A stretch of DNA of 64,000 nt, taken from positions 10,290 through 74,289 of the forward strand of contig CAKRDZ010000015.1 of the NCBI GenBank assembly GCA_934316845.1. Reading direction: 5' to 3'. This DNA is from an uncultured Eubacterium sp. (GTDB lineage: Bacteria > Bacillota > Clostridia > Lachnospirales > Lachnospiraceae). The translations under genes and the position numbers were made by a program. Positions 23,979-32,829 of this stretch are shown here, one piece after another. A model generated the notes under the pieces. It was not told the origin of the DNA, made no database searches, and saw only the letters and a program-made list of their open reading frames with translations. Positions within the stretch are counted from its first letter, which is position 1, and every line of letters begins with the position of its first letter.

Positions 23979-24659
23979 ATGGGACAAAAAGTTAATCCTC
24001 ATGGTTTGAGAGTCGGCGTTATCAAAGACTGGGAATCCAAATGGTTCGCAGAGCCGGAAAATTTCGCTGATGCTCTTGTAGAAGATTATAAGATCCGTGA
24101 GTTCTTGAAGAAAAAACTGTATCATGCAGGAGTTTCCAAGATTCAGATCGAGAGAACAACCGGACGTGTTAAAGTTATCGTATATACAGCAAAACCTGGT
24201 GTAGTAATCGGAAAAGGTGGAGCAGAGATCGAGAAATTGAAAGTAGAGCTTGCTAAGTTCTCCAATCAGAAGATTCTCGTAGATATCAAAGAAGTAAAGA
24301 GACCAGACAGCGATGCACAGCTTGTTGCTGAAAATATCGCACAGCAGCTTGAAAATCGTATTTCTTTCCGTCGTGCAATGAAATCCTGCATGGGAAGAGC
24401 GATGAAAGCAGGCGCAAAAGGAATCAAAACCTCTTGTTCCGGACGTCTTGGTGGAGCTGATATGGCTCGTACAGAGTTCTACAGCGAAGGAAATATTCCA
24501 CTTCAGACACTTCGTGCAGATATTGATTATGGTTTCGCAGAAGCAAACACAACATATGGTAAGATCGGTGTTAAAACATGGATCTATCATGGTGAAGTAC
24601 TTCCAACCAAAGGTGGAAAACCAGCTAAGGCTAGTTCAAAGGAAGGGAGCGATAAATAA
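23979..24659 (+). CDS. rpsC: 30S ribosomal protein S3
   Basis: 226 residues. The N-terminal GQKVNPHGLRVGV segment is followed by a KH domain (VIGKGGAEIEKLK) and the C-terminal mRNA-entry domain (GRLGGADMARTEFYSEG, GVKTWIYHGE). S3 helps unwind incoming mRNA. The ATG at 23979 follows GAAAGGAGAATAAC; an upstream in-frame ATG inside rplV (23952) lacks a site. Its stop overlaps the rplP start. Confidence 0.97.
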   Translation: MGQKVNPHGLRVGVIKDWESKWFAEPENFADALVEDYKIREFLKKKLYHAGVSKIQIERTTGRVKVIVYTAKPGVVIGKGGAEIEKLKVELAKFSNQKILVDIKEVKRPDSDAQLVAENIAQQLENRISFRRAMKSCMGRAMKAGAKGIKTSCSGRLGGADMARTEFYSEGNIPLQTLRADIDYGFAEANTTYGKIGVKTWIYHGEVLPTKGGKPAKASSKEGSDK

Positions 24660-25096
24660 TGTTAATGCCTAAAAGAGTAAAACGTCGTAAACAGTTTCGT
24701 GGTTCTATGAAAGGTAAGGCTTTGCGCGGAAACAAGATCACTTACGGTGAATTTGGTATCGTTGCTACAGAGCCGGCCTGGATTAAATCCAATCAGATAG
24801 AGGCAGCCCGTATTGCTATGACACGTTACATCAAACGTGGTGGTAAAGTTTGGATCAAGATTTTCCCAGACAAGCCGGTAACTAAGACACCAGCTGAAAC
24901 TCGAATGGGTAAAGGTAAAGGTGCTTTGGAATATTGGGTAGCTGTAGTTAAGCCAGGACGTGTAATGTTTGAAATTTCCGGTGTACCAGAAGAGACAGCA
25001 AGAGAAGCTCTTCGTCTTGCAACACACAAATTGCCGGTAAAATGTAAGATCGTTTCACGCGCAGACTTAGAAGGAGGTGCGGGCAGTGAAGAGTAA
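24659..25096 (+). CDS. rplP: 50S ribosomal protein L16
   Basis: 145 residues, standard L16 (MLMPKRVKRRKQFRG start, RIAMTRYIKRGGKVWIKIFPDKP core, RMGKGKGALEYWVAVVKPG loop next to the A site). The ATG overlaps the rpsC stop (TAATG); AAGGGAGCG lies upstream in rpsC. A second ATG two codons later is less likely because the longer N-terminus matches the family. Confidence 0.97.
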   Translation: MLMPKRVKRRKQFRGSMKGKALRGNKITYGEFGIVATEPAWIKSNQIEAARIAMTRYIKRGGKVWIKIFPDKPVTKTPAETRMGKGKGALEYWVAVVKPGRVMFEISGVPEETAREALRLATHKLPVKCKIVSRADLEGGAGSEE

Positions 25097-25295
25097 GGAA
25101 TTCATGAACAGTTTGAATGGTAAATCACTTGCCGAATTAAATGACGAGTTAGTAGCTGCTAAGAAGGAACTCTTCAATTTGAGATTCCAGAACGCAACAA
25201 ACCAGCTTGATAACACAAGTAGAATTAAAGAAGTTAGAAAGAATATCGCTCGTATCCAGACAGCAATGTCCATGGAACAGAAAGCCGCTAACTAG
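25086..25295 (+). CDS. rpmC: 50S ribosomal protein L29
   Basis: 69 residues, two-helix L29 (LNGKSLAELNDELVAAKKELFNLRFQ). The start is most likely GTG 25086, eight bases after AAGGAGG; an in-frame GTG at 25077 is part of that ribosome site itself. The gene overlaps the rplP end by 11 bases. L29 lies at the tunnel exit next to L23. Confidence 0.95.
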   Translation: MKSKEFMNSLNGKSLAELNDELVAAKKELFNLRFQNATNQLDNTSRIKEVRKNIARIQTAMSMEQKAAN

Positions 25296-25321
25296 AAGGT
25301 GTAAGAAAGGAGGACTTTGTT

Positions 25322-25576
25322 GTGGAGAGAAAACTTAGAAAAACTCGTGTAGGAAAAGTTGTAAGCAACAAGATGGATAAGACAATCGTTGTTGCTGTCG
25401 TTGACAACGTAAAACATCCACTTTACGGAAAAATCGTAAAGAGAACGTATAAATTGAAAGCTCATGACGAGCAGAATGAATGTAACATCGGTGATAGAGT
25501 AAAAGTTATGGAAACAAGACCATTGTCCAAAGATAAGAGATGGAGACTTGTAGAAATAATCGAAAAAGCTAGATAG
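25322..25576 (+). CDS. rpsQ: 30S ribosomal protein S17
   Basis: 84 residues, OB-fold S17 (RKLRKTRVGKVVSNKMDKTIVVAV start, HDEQNECNIGDRVKVMETRPLSKDKRWRLVEI). It is a primary binder of the 5' domain of 16S rRNA. GTG start at 25322 after AAAGGAGGACTTTGTT. Confidence 0.97.
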   Translation: MERKLRKTRVGKVVSNKMDKTIVVAVVDNVKHPLYGKIVKRTYKLKAHDEQNECNIGDRVKVMETRPLSKDKRWRLVEIIEKAR

Positions 25577-25632
25577 TTTTTTGCAGAAGCAAAAATTTTG
25601 TTATATTCAAAATTTCGAAAGGAGTTACTATT

Positions 25633-26001
25633 ATGGTACAGCAGGAAACGAGACTTAAAGTTGCTGACAATACCGGTGCAAAAGAATTGCTTTGCATCCG
25701 CGTACTCGGCGGTTCCGTTAGAAGATATGCAGCAGTTGGCGATATCATCGTTGCTACGGTCAAAGATGCAACACCAGGTGGAGTTGTTAAAAAAGGAGAC
25801 GTAGTAAAAGCTGTTGTTGTTCGTACAGTAAAAGAAATTCGTCGTCCAGACGGTTCCTATATTCGTTTTGATGAAAATGCAGCAGTTATCATCAAAGATG
25901 ACAAGACCCCAAGAGGAACACGTATTTTTGGACCTGTAGCTAGAGAGTTGAGAGATAAACAATTTATGAAAATTGTATCTTTGGCTCCAGAAGTATTATA
26001 A
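25633..26001 (+). CDS. rplN: 50S ribosomal protein L14
   Basis: 122 residues, the invariant length of bacterial L14 (MVQQETRLKVADNTGAKELLCIRVLGG start, FDENAAVIIKDDKTPRGTRIFGPVARELR). L14 contacts the 30S subunit and is the site where RsfS acts. A GAAAGGAGTTACTATT site precedes the ATG. Confidence 0.98.
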   Translation: MVQQETRLKVADNTGAKELLCIRVLGGSVRRYAAVGDIIVATVKDATPGGVVKKGDVVKAVVVRTVKEIRRPDGSYIRFDENAAVIIKDDKTPRGTRIFGPVARELRDKQFMKIVSLAPEVL

Positions 26002-26016
26002 GGAGGTGTCCCTGAA

Positions 26017-26325
26017 GTGGCAACATCAAAGATCAAAGTAGGTGATACCGTTCGCGTTATTGCCGGTGTCGATAAAGATAAAGAAGGTAAAGTAATCGAA
26101 GTAAAAGATGGAAAAGTCAAAGTTGAGGGTGTAAACATGGTGAAAAAACATGTGAAACCAAATCAGGCAAATGCAAAAGGCGGAATCGTTGAAGAAGAAG
26201 CTGCATTTGACATTTCCAACGTAATGTATGTAGTAGACGGAAAAGTTACAAGAATCGGTTTCAAAACTGAGGATGGTAAAAACAAAGTCCGCTATGCAAA
26301 AGCAACTGGCGCAGTGATTGATTAA
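26017..26325 (+). CDS. rplX: 50S ribosomal protein L24
   Basis: 102 residues with the KOW motif near the start (KIKVGDTVRVIAGVDKDKEGKVIEV) and the KHVKPNQANAKGGIVEEEA segment. L24 initiates 50S assembly. GTG start at 26017 behind AAGGAGGTGTCCCTGAA. Confidence 0.97.
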   Translation: MATSKIKVGDTVRVIAGVDKDKEGKVIEVKDGKVKVEGVNMVKKHVKPNQANAKGGIVEEEAAFDISNVMYVVDGKVTRIGFKTEDGKNKVRYAKATGAVID

Positions 26326-26345
26326 TTTGAGAGGAGGTACTTAAA

Positions 26346-26885
26346 GTGGCTAGATTAAAGGAAACGTATTTGAACGAAATCGTTCCTGCATTGCAGAAGA
26401 AATTCGAGTACAAAAATATTATGCAAGTACCAAAGCTCGACAAAGTTGTTATCAACATGGGCGTTGGTGAAGCAAAGGAAAATTCAAAAGTTTTGGATAC
26501 AGCAATCAGTGACCTTGAGATTATCACAGGACAGAAAGCTGTAGTAACAAGAGCGAAGAAATCTGTAGCAAACTTCAAACTCCGTGAGGGACAGCCAATC
26601 GGATGTAAAGTTACACTTCGTGGTGAAAAGATGTATGAGTTCGTTGATCGTCTCATCAACCTTGCACTGCCACGAGTACGTGACTTCAGAGGTGTAAATC
26701 CAAATGCCTTTGACGGTCGTGGAAACTATGCTATGGGTATCAAAGAGCAGTTGATCTTCCCTGAGATCGAGTACGATAAAGTAGATAAAGTACGTGGTAT
26801 GGACGTTATTTTTGTTACTACTGCTCAGACTGATGAAGAAGCACGTGAATTGTTGGCACAGTTTGGTATGCCGTTTAAGAAATAG
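26346..26885 (+). CDS. rplE: 50S ribosomal protein L5
   Basis: 179 residues, standard L5 (LDKVVINMGVGEA, RDFRGVNPNAFDGRGNYAMGIKEQLIFPEIEYD, end PF-KK). It binds 5S rRNA in the central protuberance. GTG start at 26346 after GAGAGGAGGTACTTAAA. Confidence 0.98.
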   Translation: MARLKETYLNEIVPALQKKFEYKNIMQVPKLDKVVINMGVGEAKENSKVLDTAISDLEIITGQKAVVTRAKKSVANFKLREGQPIGCKVTLRGEKMYEFVDRLINLALPRVRDFRGVNPNAFDGRGNYAMGIKEQLIFPEIEYDKVDKVRGMDVIFVTTAQTDEEARELLAQFGMPFKK

Positions 26886-26900
26886 TTAGGAGGGTTTTTC

Positions 26901-27086
26901 ATGGCTAAAACGTCTATGAAGATTAAACAGCAGCGTAAAGCTAAATTTTCAAGCAGAGAATACAGCCGTTGCAAAATCTGTGGTCGTCCACATGCATACT
27001 TGAGAAAATACGGAATTTGTCGTATTTGTTTCCGTGAGTTGGCATACAAAGGCCAGATCCCAGGTGTCAAAAAAGCAAGTTGGTAA
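26901..27086 (+). CDS. rpsN: 30S ribosomal protein S14, zinc type
   Basis: 61 residues, the short zinc-binding S14 (type Z, rpsZ) with two CxxC pairs, CKICGRPH and CRICFRELA. This is the zinc-dependent form; a zinc-free S14 paralogue used under zinc starvation is not in this window. TTAGGAGGG precedes the ATG. Confidence 0.97.
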   Translation: MAKTSMKIKQQRKAKFSSREYSRCKICGRPHAYLRKYGICRICFRELAYKGQIPGVKKASW

Positions 27087-27122
27087 GACTGAACTTGTTA
27101 TCTAGTTAAGGAGGAAAATGTA

Positions 27123-27524
27123 ATGACTATGAGCGATCCAATTGCAGATATGCTTACAAGAATCCGTAATGCAAATACTGCAAAACATGATACAGTTGAT
27201 GTTCCTGCTTCTAAGATGAAGATTTCGATTGCAGAGATTCTTTTGAAGGAAGGATATATCAAAGGTTTTGATTTGGTAGATGTTGATGGATTTAAATCAA
27301 TCCACATCACATTGAAATATGGTAAAGACAAAAACGAAAAGATCATCTCCGGTTTGAAGAGAATCTCCAAACCAGGTCTTCGTGTTTATGCTAACGCAGA
27401 AGAACTTCCTAAGGTTCTTGGCGGACTTGGAATCGCTATCGTTTCAACAAACAAAGGTGTTCTTACAGACAAAGAAGCTCGTAAGTTGAACGTAGGCGGC
27501 GAAGTATTAGCATTTGTATGGTAG
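27123..27524 (+). CDS. rpsH: 30S ribosomal protein S8
   Basis: 133 residues (MSDPIADMLTRIRNAN start, STNKGVLTDKEARKLNVGGEVLAFVW end). S8 binds central-domain 16S rRNA and in E. coli represses the spc operon at L5; no such site was checked here. GGAGGAAAATGTA precedes the first ATG; the next ATG two codons later is possible. Confidence 0.97.
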   Translation: MTMSDPIADMLTRIRNANTAKHDTVDVPASKMKISIAEILLKEGYIKGFDLVDVDGFKSIHITLKYGKDKNEKIISGLKRISKPGLRVYANAEELPKVLGGLGIAIVSTNKGVLTDKEARKLNVGGEVLAFVW

Positions 27525-27589
27525 TATAAACTCCGTGAGGCAGTGTTACTGCCGAGTGGAACTTATTCAAAATATAGGAGGTACGGCAA

Positions 27590-28132
27590 ATGTCACGAAT
27601 TGGAAGAATGCCTATCGCGGTACCTGCAGGTGTGACTGTAGATATTGCAGAAAATAATAAGGTGACAGTAAAAGGACCAAAGGGAACTCTTGAAAGAGTA
27701 TTGCCTTCGGAAATGACAATTGAAAAAGACGGAGACGAGATCAAAGTTTCCCGTCCAAATGATTTGAAGAAAATGAAATCTCTGCATGGTTTGACCAGAA
27801 CATTGATCAACAACATGATCGTTGGTGTAACTGAAGGTTACTCTAAGACATTGGAAGTAAACGGTGTTGGTTACAGAGCTGTAAAGCAGGGTAAAAAATT
27901 AGTATTATCTCTTGGATATTCTCATCCTGTAGAAATGGAAGATCCAGAAGGATTGGAAGTAACTGTGGATGGTCAGAACACGATTATCGTTAAGGGAATT
28001 GATAAAGAAAAAGTTGGCCAATATGCTGCTGAGATCAGAGAGAAGAGAGCACCGGAGCCATATAAAGGCAAAGGTATTAAGTATTCTGATGAAGTGATCA
28101 GACGTAAAGTTGGTAAGACTGGTAAGAAATAG
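27590..28132 (+). CDS. rplF: 50S ribosomal protein L6
   Basis: 180 residues, two-domain L6 (MSRIGRMPIAVPAGV start, VEVNGVGYRA-like LEVNGVGYRAVKQGK, REKRAPEPYKGKGIKYSDE near the end). It sits close to the sarcin-ricin loop. TAGGAGGTACGGCAA precedes the ATG. Confidence 0.98.
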   Translation: MSRIGRMPIAVPAGVTVDIAENNKVTVKGPKGTLERVLPSEMTIEKDGDEIKVSRPNDLKKMKSLHGLTRTLINNMIVGVTEGYSKTLEVNGVGYRAVKQGKKLVLSLGYSHPVEMEDPEGLEVTVDGQNTIIVKGIDKEKVGQYAAEIREKRAPEPYKGKGIKYSDEVIRRKVGKTGKK

Positions 28133-28148
28133 AAAGGAGTAAAATAGA

Positions 28149-28517
28149 ATGGTTAGTAAAGTAAATAGAAGCGAAGTTCGCGTAAACAAACACAGAAGAT
28201 TACGTAGCCGTCTGTCCGGAACTCCTGAGAGACCACGTTTGGCAGTATTCCGCAGCAACAATCATATGTATGCGCAGGTTATTGATGATGTTGCCGGCAA
28301 TACAATCGTTTCTGCCTCTACTCTTCAGAGTGAAGTAAAAGAAGGCCTGGAGAAAACGAATAATGTAGAAGCTGCAGCAAAACTTGGTGAAGTTATCGCA
28401 AAGAAAGCTTTGGATAATGGAATCAACGAAGTCGTATTTGACCGTGGCGGTTACATTTATCAGGGTAAAGTTAAGGCATTAGCAGATGCAGCTAGAGAAG
28501 CTGGTCTTCAATTCTAA
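28149..28517 (+). CDS. rplR: 50S ribosomal protein L18
   Basis: 122 residues, standard L18 (RLRSRLSGTPERPRLAVFRSN, FDRGGYIYQGKVKALADAAREAGLQF). It brings 5S rRNA into the 50S subunit together with L5. AAAGGAGTAAAATAGA precedes the ATG. Confidence 0.98.
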   Translation: MVSKVNRSEVRVNKHRRLRSRLSGTPERPRLAVFRSNNHMYAQVIDDVAGNTIVSASTLQSEVKEGLEKTNNVEAAAKLGEVIAKKALDNGINEVVFDRGGYIYQGKVKALADAAREAGLQF

Positions 28518-28533
28518 ACAAGGAGGAAAACTC

Positions 28534-29043
28534 ATGAAACGTGAAATTATTGATGCTAGTCAGTTTGAATTAGAAGATAATGTAGTATCAATTAAACGTG
28601 TTACCAAGGTTGTTAAAGGTGGTCGTAACTTCAGATTTACCGCATTGGTAGTAGTAGGTGACGGCAACGGACACGTTGGAGCAGGTTTAGGAAAAGCAAT
28701 GGAAATTCCGGAAGCGATTCGCAAAGGAAAAGAAGATGCTATGAAAAAACTCATCGAAGTACCAATCGATGAGAATGGAAGTATTCCACATGACTTCATC
28801 GGAAAATTCGGCAGTGCTGAAGTTCTTATGAAGAAGTCTCCAGAAGGTACTGGAATCATCGCCGGTGGTCCGGCACGTGCCGTATTGGATCTTGCAGGAT
28901 ACAAAAATATCCGTACAAAGTCTTTGGGATCCCGTAACAAACAGAACGTTGTACTTGCAACGATCGCTGGTTTGAGCGAACTCAAGACACCGGAAGAAGT
29001 AGCAAAACTTCGCGGACTTTCCGTAGAAGAAGTGTTAGGTTAG
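28534..29043 (+). CDS. rpsE: 30S ribosomal protein S5
   Basis: 169 residues with the N-terminal dsRBD-like domain (RVTKVVKGGRNFRFTALVVVGD, GHVGAGLGKAMEIPEAI) and the C-terminal GTGIIAGGPARAVLDLAG. S5 affects decoding fidelity. The ATG at 28534 follows AAGGAGGAAAACTC; the frame is open further upstream inside rplR without a site. Confidence 0.97.
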   Translation: MKREIIDASQFELEDNVVSIKRVTKVVKGGRNFRFTALVVVGDGNGHVGAGLGKAMEIPEAIRKGKEDAMKKLIEVPIDENGSIPHDFIGKFGSAEVLMKKSPEGTGIIAGGPARAVLDLAGYKNIRTKSLGSRNKQNVVLATIAGLSELKTPEEVAKLRGLSVEEVLG

Positions 29044-29056
29044 GAGGTACTTTTTC

Positions 29057-29239
29057 ATGGCTGGAAAATTGAAAATCACATTAACAAAATCTACCATTGG
29101 TGCCATTCCTAAACATCGTAAAACGGTTGAGGCTCTTGGCCTCAGAAAACTCAACAAAACAGTTGAGATGCCTGACAACGATGCTGTTAGAGGAATGATT
29201 CAGCAAGTTAGACACTTGGTTAAAGTAGAAGAAATCTAA
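29057..29239 (+). CDS. rpmD: 50S ribosomal protein L30
   Basis: 60 residues (LKITLTKSTIGAIPKHRKTVEALGLRKLNKTVEMPDNDAVRGMI), standard L30. The ribosome site TTAGGAGG overlaps the end of rpsE. Confidence 0.97.
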   Translation: MAGKLKITLTKSTIGAIPKHRKTVEALGLRKLNKTVEMPDNDAVRGMIQQVRHLVKVEEI

Positions 29240-29257
29240 TATAAGGAGGTGCCATAA

Positions 29258-29698
29258 ATGAATTTATCAGAATTAAAACCTGCAGCTGGTTCCAAACACA
29301 GCGATGAATTCCGTCGTGGACGTGGACATGGTTCAGGAAATGGTAAAACTGCCGGAAAAGGTCATAAAGGACAGAAAGCACGTTCTGGAGCACCTAGACC
29401 AGGTTTCGAGGGTGGTCAGCTGCCATTATACAGAAGATTGCCTAAGAGAGGTTTTACTAATATTAATAGTAAAGATATTGTTGCTATCGGACTTGACCGT
29501 CTCAATGCTTTTGAAGATGGCGCAGAAGTAACAATTGAAACTCTTATGGATAAAGGGATTGTCAACAATCCTAGAGATGGAGTGAAAATTCTTGGAAATG
29601 GAGAATTAACCAAAAAGCTCACAGTTAAAGTAAACGCATTTAGTAAGAGTGCTGTTGAAAAGATTGAAGCAGTTGGTGGAAAAGCAGAGGTGATCTAA
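29258..29698 (+). CDS. rplO: 50S ribosomal protein L15
   Basis: 146 residues, with the Gly-rich basic N-terminal arm (RRGRGHGSGNGKTAGKGHKGQKARSG region), PRPGFEGGQ-PLYRRLPKRGF, and globular C-terminus. Late 50S assembly protein. Its stop TAATG shares bases with the secY start, so translation is coupled to secretion-gene expression. Confidence 0.97.
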   Translation: MNLSELKPAAGSKHSDEFRRGRGHGSGNGKTAGKGHKGQKARSGAPRPGFEGGQLPLYRRLPKRGFTNINSKDIVAIGLDRLNAFEDGAEVTIETLMDKGIVNNPRDGVKILGNGELTKKLTVKVNAFSKSAVEKIEAVGGKAEVI

Positions 29699-31032
29699 TG
29701 CTTGAAACGATAAGAAATGCGTTTAAGATGAAAGAGATCCGAAACAAACTTTTGTTTGTATTTTTGGGGCTTATCATCGTCCGGATCGGATGTAATATTC
29801 CGCTTCCGGGCGTCAACACAAATGTCATCCAGAATTTGTTTGATAACAACCAGGCTTTGAACTTCCTTGATGTTATGACAGGTGGATCCTTTACAAGAAT
29901 GTCCATTTTTGCGTTGAACATCACGCCGTACATTACGGCATCCATTATCGTACAGCTTCTTACGATCGCAATTCCGCGTCTCGAAGAACTGCAGAAAGAT
30001 GGAGAAGATGGAAGAAAGAAGATCAACGAGTACACAAGATATCTTTCTATCGTACTTGCTTTGGTCGAAGGTCTTGCTATCGTTATCGGATTCCGTAATC
30101 AGGGATTCTTTACAGAGGCTGGATATACATCTGTGATCATTTCCGTTGTTGCTTTGACAGCAGGAGCTGCATTCCTTATGTGGCTTGGTGAGGAGATCAC
30201 AGAAAAAGGAGTTGGAAATGGTATTTCCATCATCCTCTTGATCAACATTGTTGCACGTATTCCGAGTGACCTGATCTCTTTGTACAATCAGTTTATCAAG
30301 AGCGCAGCCAATGTCACAAACCGAATCCTTGCAGCAGTGATCATTCTTGCACTGATCATTGCCATGTTTGCGTTTATCGTATGGCTTCAGGATGGCGAGA
30401 GAAAAATCCCTGTACAGTATGCAAAGAAAATGCAGGGACGGAAAATGTTTGGCGGTCAGTCCAGCCACATTCCGTTGAAAGTAAATACTGCCGGCGTAAT
30501 CCCGGTTATCTTTGCAAGTTCCATGTTACAGCTTCCAGTTGTTATTGCCAGTTTTGCAGGTGTGAAACCGGCATCCGGAGAAGGTGCATCCTTGATCCAG
30601 AAATTCCTCAAGGTCTGCAACCAGAGCGACTGGTGTAACATTAGTTCATGGGGTGATTTTAAATATACATTAGGATTGCTTGTATATATCGCATTGGTAA
30701 TCTTCTTTGCATATTTTTATACCTCAGTAACATTTAATCCGCTTGAAATTTCTAACAACATGAAAAAGCAGGGTGGATTTATTCCGGGTATTCGTCCCGG
30801 AAAACCAACAACCGATTATCTTACCAATGTACTTAACAGCATTATCTTTATCGGTGCTGTCGCAATGGTTATTGTATGTGTGCTTCCAATCGTATTTTCA
30901 GGTGTATTTGGAGCAAACGTATCCTTTACCGGTACATCTTTGATCATCATTGTTGGTGTTGTTATTGAAACCTTGAAACAACTTGAATCCCTGATGTTAG
31001 TCCGCAATTATAAAGGATTTTTGGGCAAGTAA
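29698..31032 (+). CDS. secY: Protein translocase subunit SecY
   Basis: The membrane channel of the Sec translocon. 444 residues with ten hydrophobic segments, the TM2 plug region (TGGSFTRMSIFALNITPYITASIIVQLL), the cytoplasmic loop WLQDGERKIPVQYAKKMQG and the MKKQGGFIPGIRPGKPT loop. The ATG overlaps the rplO stop. A hairpin lies between it and adk. Confidence 0.98.
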   Translation: MLETIRNAFKMKEIRNKLLFVFLGLIIVRIGCNIPLPGVNTNVIQNLFDNNQALNFLDVMTGGSFTRMSIFALNITPYITASIIVQLLTIAIPRLEELQKDGEDGRKKINEYTRYLSIVLALVEGLAIVIGFRNQGFFTEAGYTSVIISVVALTAGAAFLMWLGEEITEKGVGNGISIILLINIVARIPSDLISLYNQFIKSAANVTNRILAAVIILALIIAMFAFIVWLQDGERKIPVQYAKKMQGRKMFGGQSSHIPLKVNTAGVIPVIFASSMLQLPVVIASFAGVKPASGEGASLIQKFLKVCNQSDWCNISSWGDFKYTLGLLVYIALVIFFAYFYTSVTFNPLEISNNMKKQGGFIPGIRPGKPTTDYLTNVLNSIIFIGAVAMVIVCVLPIVFSGVFGANVSFTGTSLIIIVGVVIETLKQLESLMLVRNYKGFLGK

Positions 31033-31041
31033 TGATGAGAT

Positions 31042-31095
31042 AAAAAGGCAATCGACCTGCGGAAATTTATTTTCGTATGGTCGCTTACCTTTTTT
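31042..31095 (+). terminator. Hairpin between secY and adk (attenuator or terminator)
   Basis: AAAAAGGCAATCGACC (31042-31057) pairs imperfectly with GGTCGCTTACCTTTTT (31079-31094) around a loop of about 20 nt; the 3' arm ends in T6. It may lower or end transcription before adk, although adk, map and infA normally belong to the same operon. Confidence 0.5.
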
Positions 31096-31122
31096 GCATT
31101 AAAATAAAAAAGGAGAATGGCT

Positions 31123-31764
31123 ATGAAAATTGTTATGCTTGGTGCTCCTGGTGCCGGAAAAGGCACACAGGCGAAAATGATTTCTGAAAAATACAGTATT
31201 CCGCATATTTCCACAGGAGATATTTTCCGTGCCAATATCAAAGAAAATACGGAACTGGGCCAGAAGGCGAAAACATATATGGACAAAGGACTTCTTGTAC
31301 CGGATGAGTTGGTGGTAGATCTTGTGGTAGACCGTCTGGCACAGGACGATGCAAAAAAAGGCTATGTGCTTGATGGATTCCCGCGTACGATCCCACAGGC
31401 AGAGGCATTGACAGAAGCATTGGCAAAAATTGGAGAAAAAATGGATTATGCCATCAATGTGGAAGTGCCGGATGCGGACATCATCGACCGTATGTCAGGA
31501 AGACGTGCCTGCGTGGCATGTGGCGGAACGTATCATATTAAATACAATCCGACGAAAAAAGAAGGAATTTGTGACGCGTGTGGCGGTGAACTCATTCTTC
31601 GTGATGATGACAAGCCGGAAACCGTAAAACAGCGCCTGGAAGTATATCATACCCAGACCCAGCCGTTGATTGATTACTATACCAAAGAAGGAATCCTGAA
31701 AGAGGTTGACGGCACTCAGGATCTGCAGAAAGTATTTGAAGATATCGTGACAATACTTGACTGA
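31123..31764 (+). CDS. adk: Adenylate kinase, zinc-LID type
   Basis: It interconverts AMP + ATP and 2 ADP. 213 residues: P-loop GAPGAGKGT near the start, AMP-binding STGDIFRANI and DGFPRT, LID domain with four cysteines (CVACG ... CDACG) that bind structural zinc as in Gram-positive enzymes, and QRLEVYHTQTQPLIDYY. The ATG at 31123 is chosen because AAGGAG lies seven bases before it, whereas the ATG at 31117 is one base after the site. Confidence 0.97.
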   Translation: MKIVMLGAPGAGKGTQAKMISEKYSIPHISTGDIFRANIKENTELGQKAKTYMDKGLLVPDELVVDLVVDRLAQDDAKKGYVLDGFPRTIPQAEALTEALAKIGEKMDYAINVEVPDADIIDRMSGRRACVACGGTYHIKYNPTKKEGICDACGGELILRDDDKPETVKQRLEVYHTQTQPLIDYYTKEGILKEVDGTQDLQKVFEDIVTILD

Positions 31765-31807
31765 TCTGCGAGTATAATAAAGAGTGAATTACATGCGTAG
31801 AAAAGAA

Positions 31808-32560
31808 ATGATTACAATAAAGTCAGAAAAAGAAATCCGGCTTATGAGAGAAGCCGGAAAGATTCTGGGAGAAGTTCATAACCGATTAGGCGAGATTATA
31901 GAGCCGGGGATTTCTACCTTGGAAATTGACCGGAAAGGGGAAGAATGGATCCGTGGATTCGGATGCATTCCCTCATTCCTGAATTATGAAGGATACCCTG
32001 CTTCGATCTGTGTATCGCTGGATGATGAAGTGGTACACGGGATTCCCAAAGAAAATGTCATTCTTCGGGAAGGAGATATTGTGAGCCTGGACGCAGGCGT
32101 CATTTATCAAGGATACCATTCGGATGCCGCGAGAACTCATGCGGTTGGAAAAATTTCTGAACAAGATCAGAGATTGATCGATGTAACAAAGCAGAGTTTT
32201 TTTGAAGGAATCCAATATGCAGTTGCCGGCAGACATTTATATGATATTTCGGCAGCAATCCAGAAGTATGTGGAGAAAAACGGATTTTCCATTGTCCGCG
32301 ATCTGGTAGGACATGGAATCGGGAAACGGCTTCATGAAGAACCGAACATACCCAACTTTAAGCCGAGATTTGGACGCGGACCTGTGTTAAAACCCGGAAT
32401 GACACTTGCCATTGAACCAATGGTCAATGCTGGAGACTGGCCGGTCTGGTTTTTGGATGATGACTGGACAGTAGTGACGCAGGATGGTGAGAATTCGGCA
32501 CATTATGAGAACACAATTTATATCCGCCCGGATGGCGAACCAGAAATTTTATCATTGTAA
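31808..32560 (+). CDS. map: Methionine aminopeptidase, type I
   Basis: It removes the initiator Met from nascent proteins. About 250 residues with the five metal ligands in SLDAG, HSDAARTH, GHGIGKRLHEEP, AIEPMV and HYENTI. The start is uncertain: ATG 31808 (MITIKSEKEIRLMREAG) fits the family, while in-frame ATG 31793 and GTG 31784 would add 5 or 8 residues; none has a strong ribosome site. It follows adk by 43 bases. Confidence 0.95.
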   Translation: MITIKSEKEIRLMREAGKILGEVHNRLGEIIEPGISTLEIDRKGEEWIRGFGCIPSFLNYEGYPASICVSLDDEVVHGIPKENVILREGDIVSLDAGVIYQGYHSDAARTHAVGKISEQDQRLIDVTKQSFFEGIQYAVAGRHLYDISAAIQKYVEKNGFSIVRDLVGHGIGKRLHEEPNIPNFKPRFGRGPVLKPGMTLAIEPMVNAGDWPVWFLDDDWTVVTQDGENSAHYENTIYIRPDGEPEILSL

Positions 32561-32602
32561 ATAGTTGTGCCGGGAAACGGCACGAAAAAGGAGAGTAATG
32601 AT

Positions 32603-32821
32603 ATGTCAAAAGCAGACGTAATTGAAATTGAAGGAACTGTTGTTGAGAAACTGCCAAATGCGATGTTTCAGGTAGAACTTGAAAACGGACATAAAGTATT
32701 GGCTCATATCAGTGGAAAACTCCGGATGAACTTCATCCGTATTTTACCTGGTGACAAAGTAACTTTGGAATTGTCTCCCTATGATCTGACAAAAGGAAGA
32801 ATTGTTTGGAGAGATAAATAA
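32603..32821 (+). CDS. infA: Translation initiation factor IF-1
   Basis: 72 residues, invariant IF-1 length, S1/OB fold (SKADVIEIEGTVVEKLPNAMF, VLAHISGKLRMNFIRILPGDKV, ELSPYDLTKGRIVWR). It blocks the A site during initiation. The ATG at 32603 follows AAAGGAGAGTAATGAT. No KOW-domain gene, often present here in related genomes, lies between map and infA. Confidence 0.98.
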   Translation: MSKADVIEIEGTVVEKLPNAMFQVELENGHKVLAHISGKLRMNFIRILPGDKVTLELSPYDLTKGRIVWRDK

Positions 32822-32829
32822 AAAAGTGC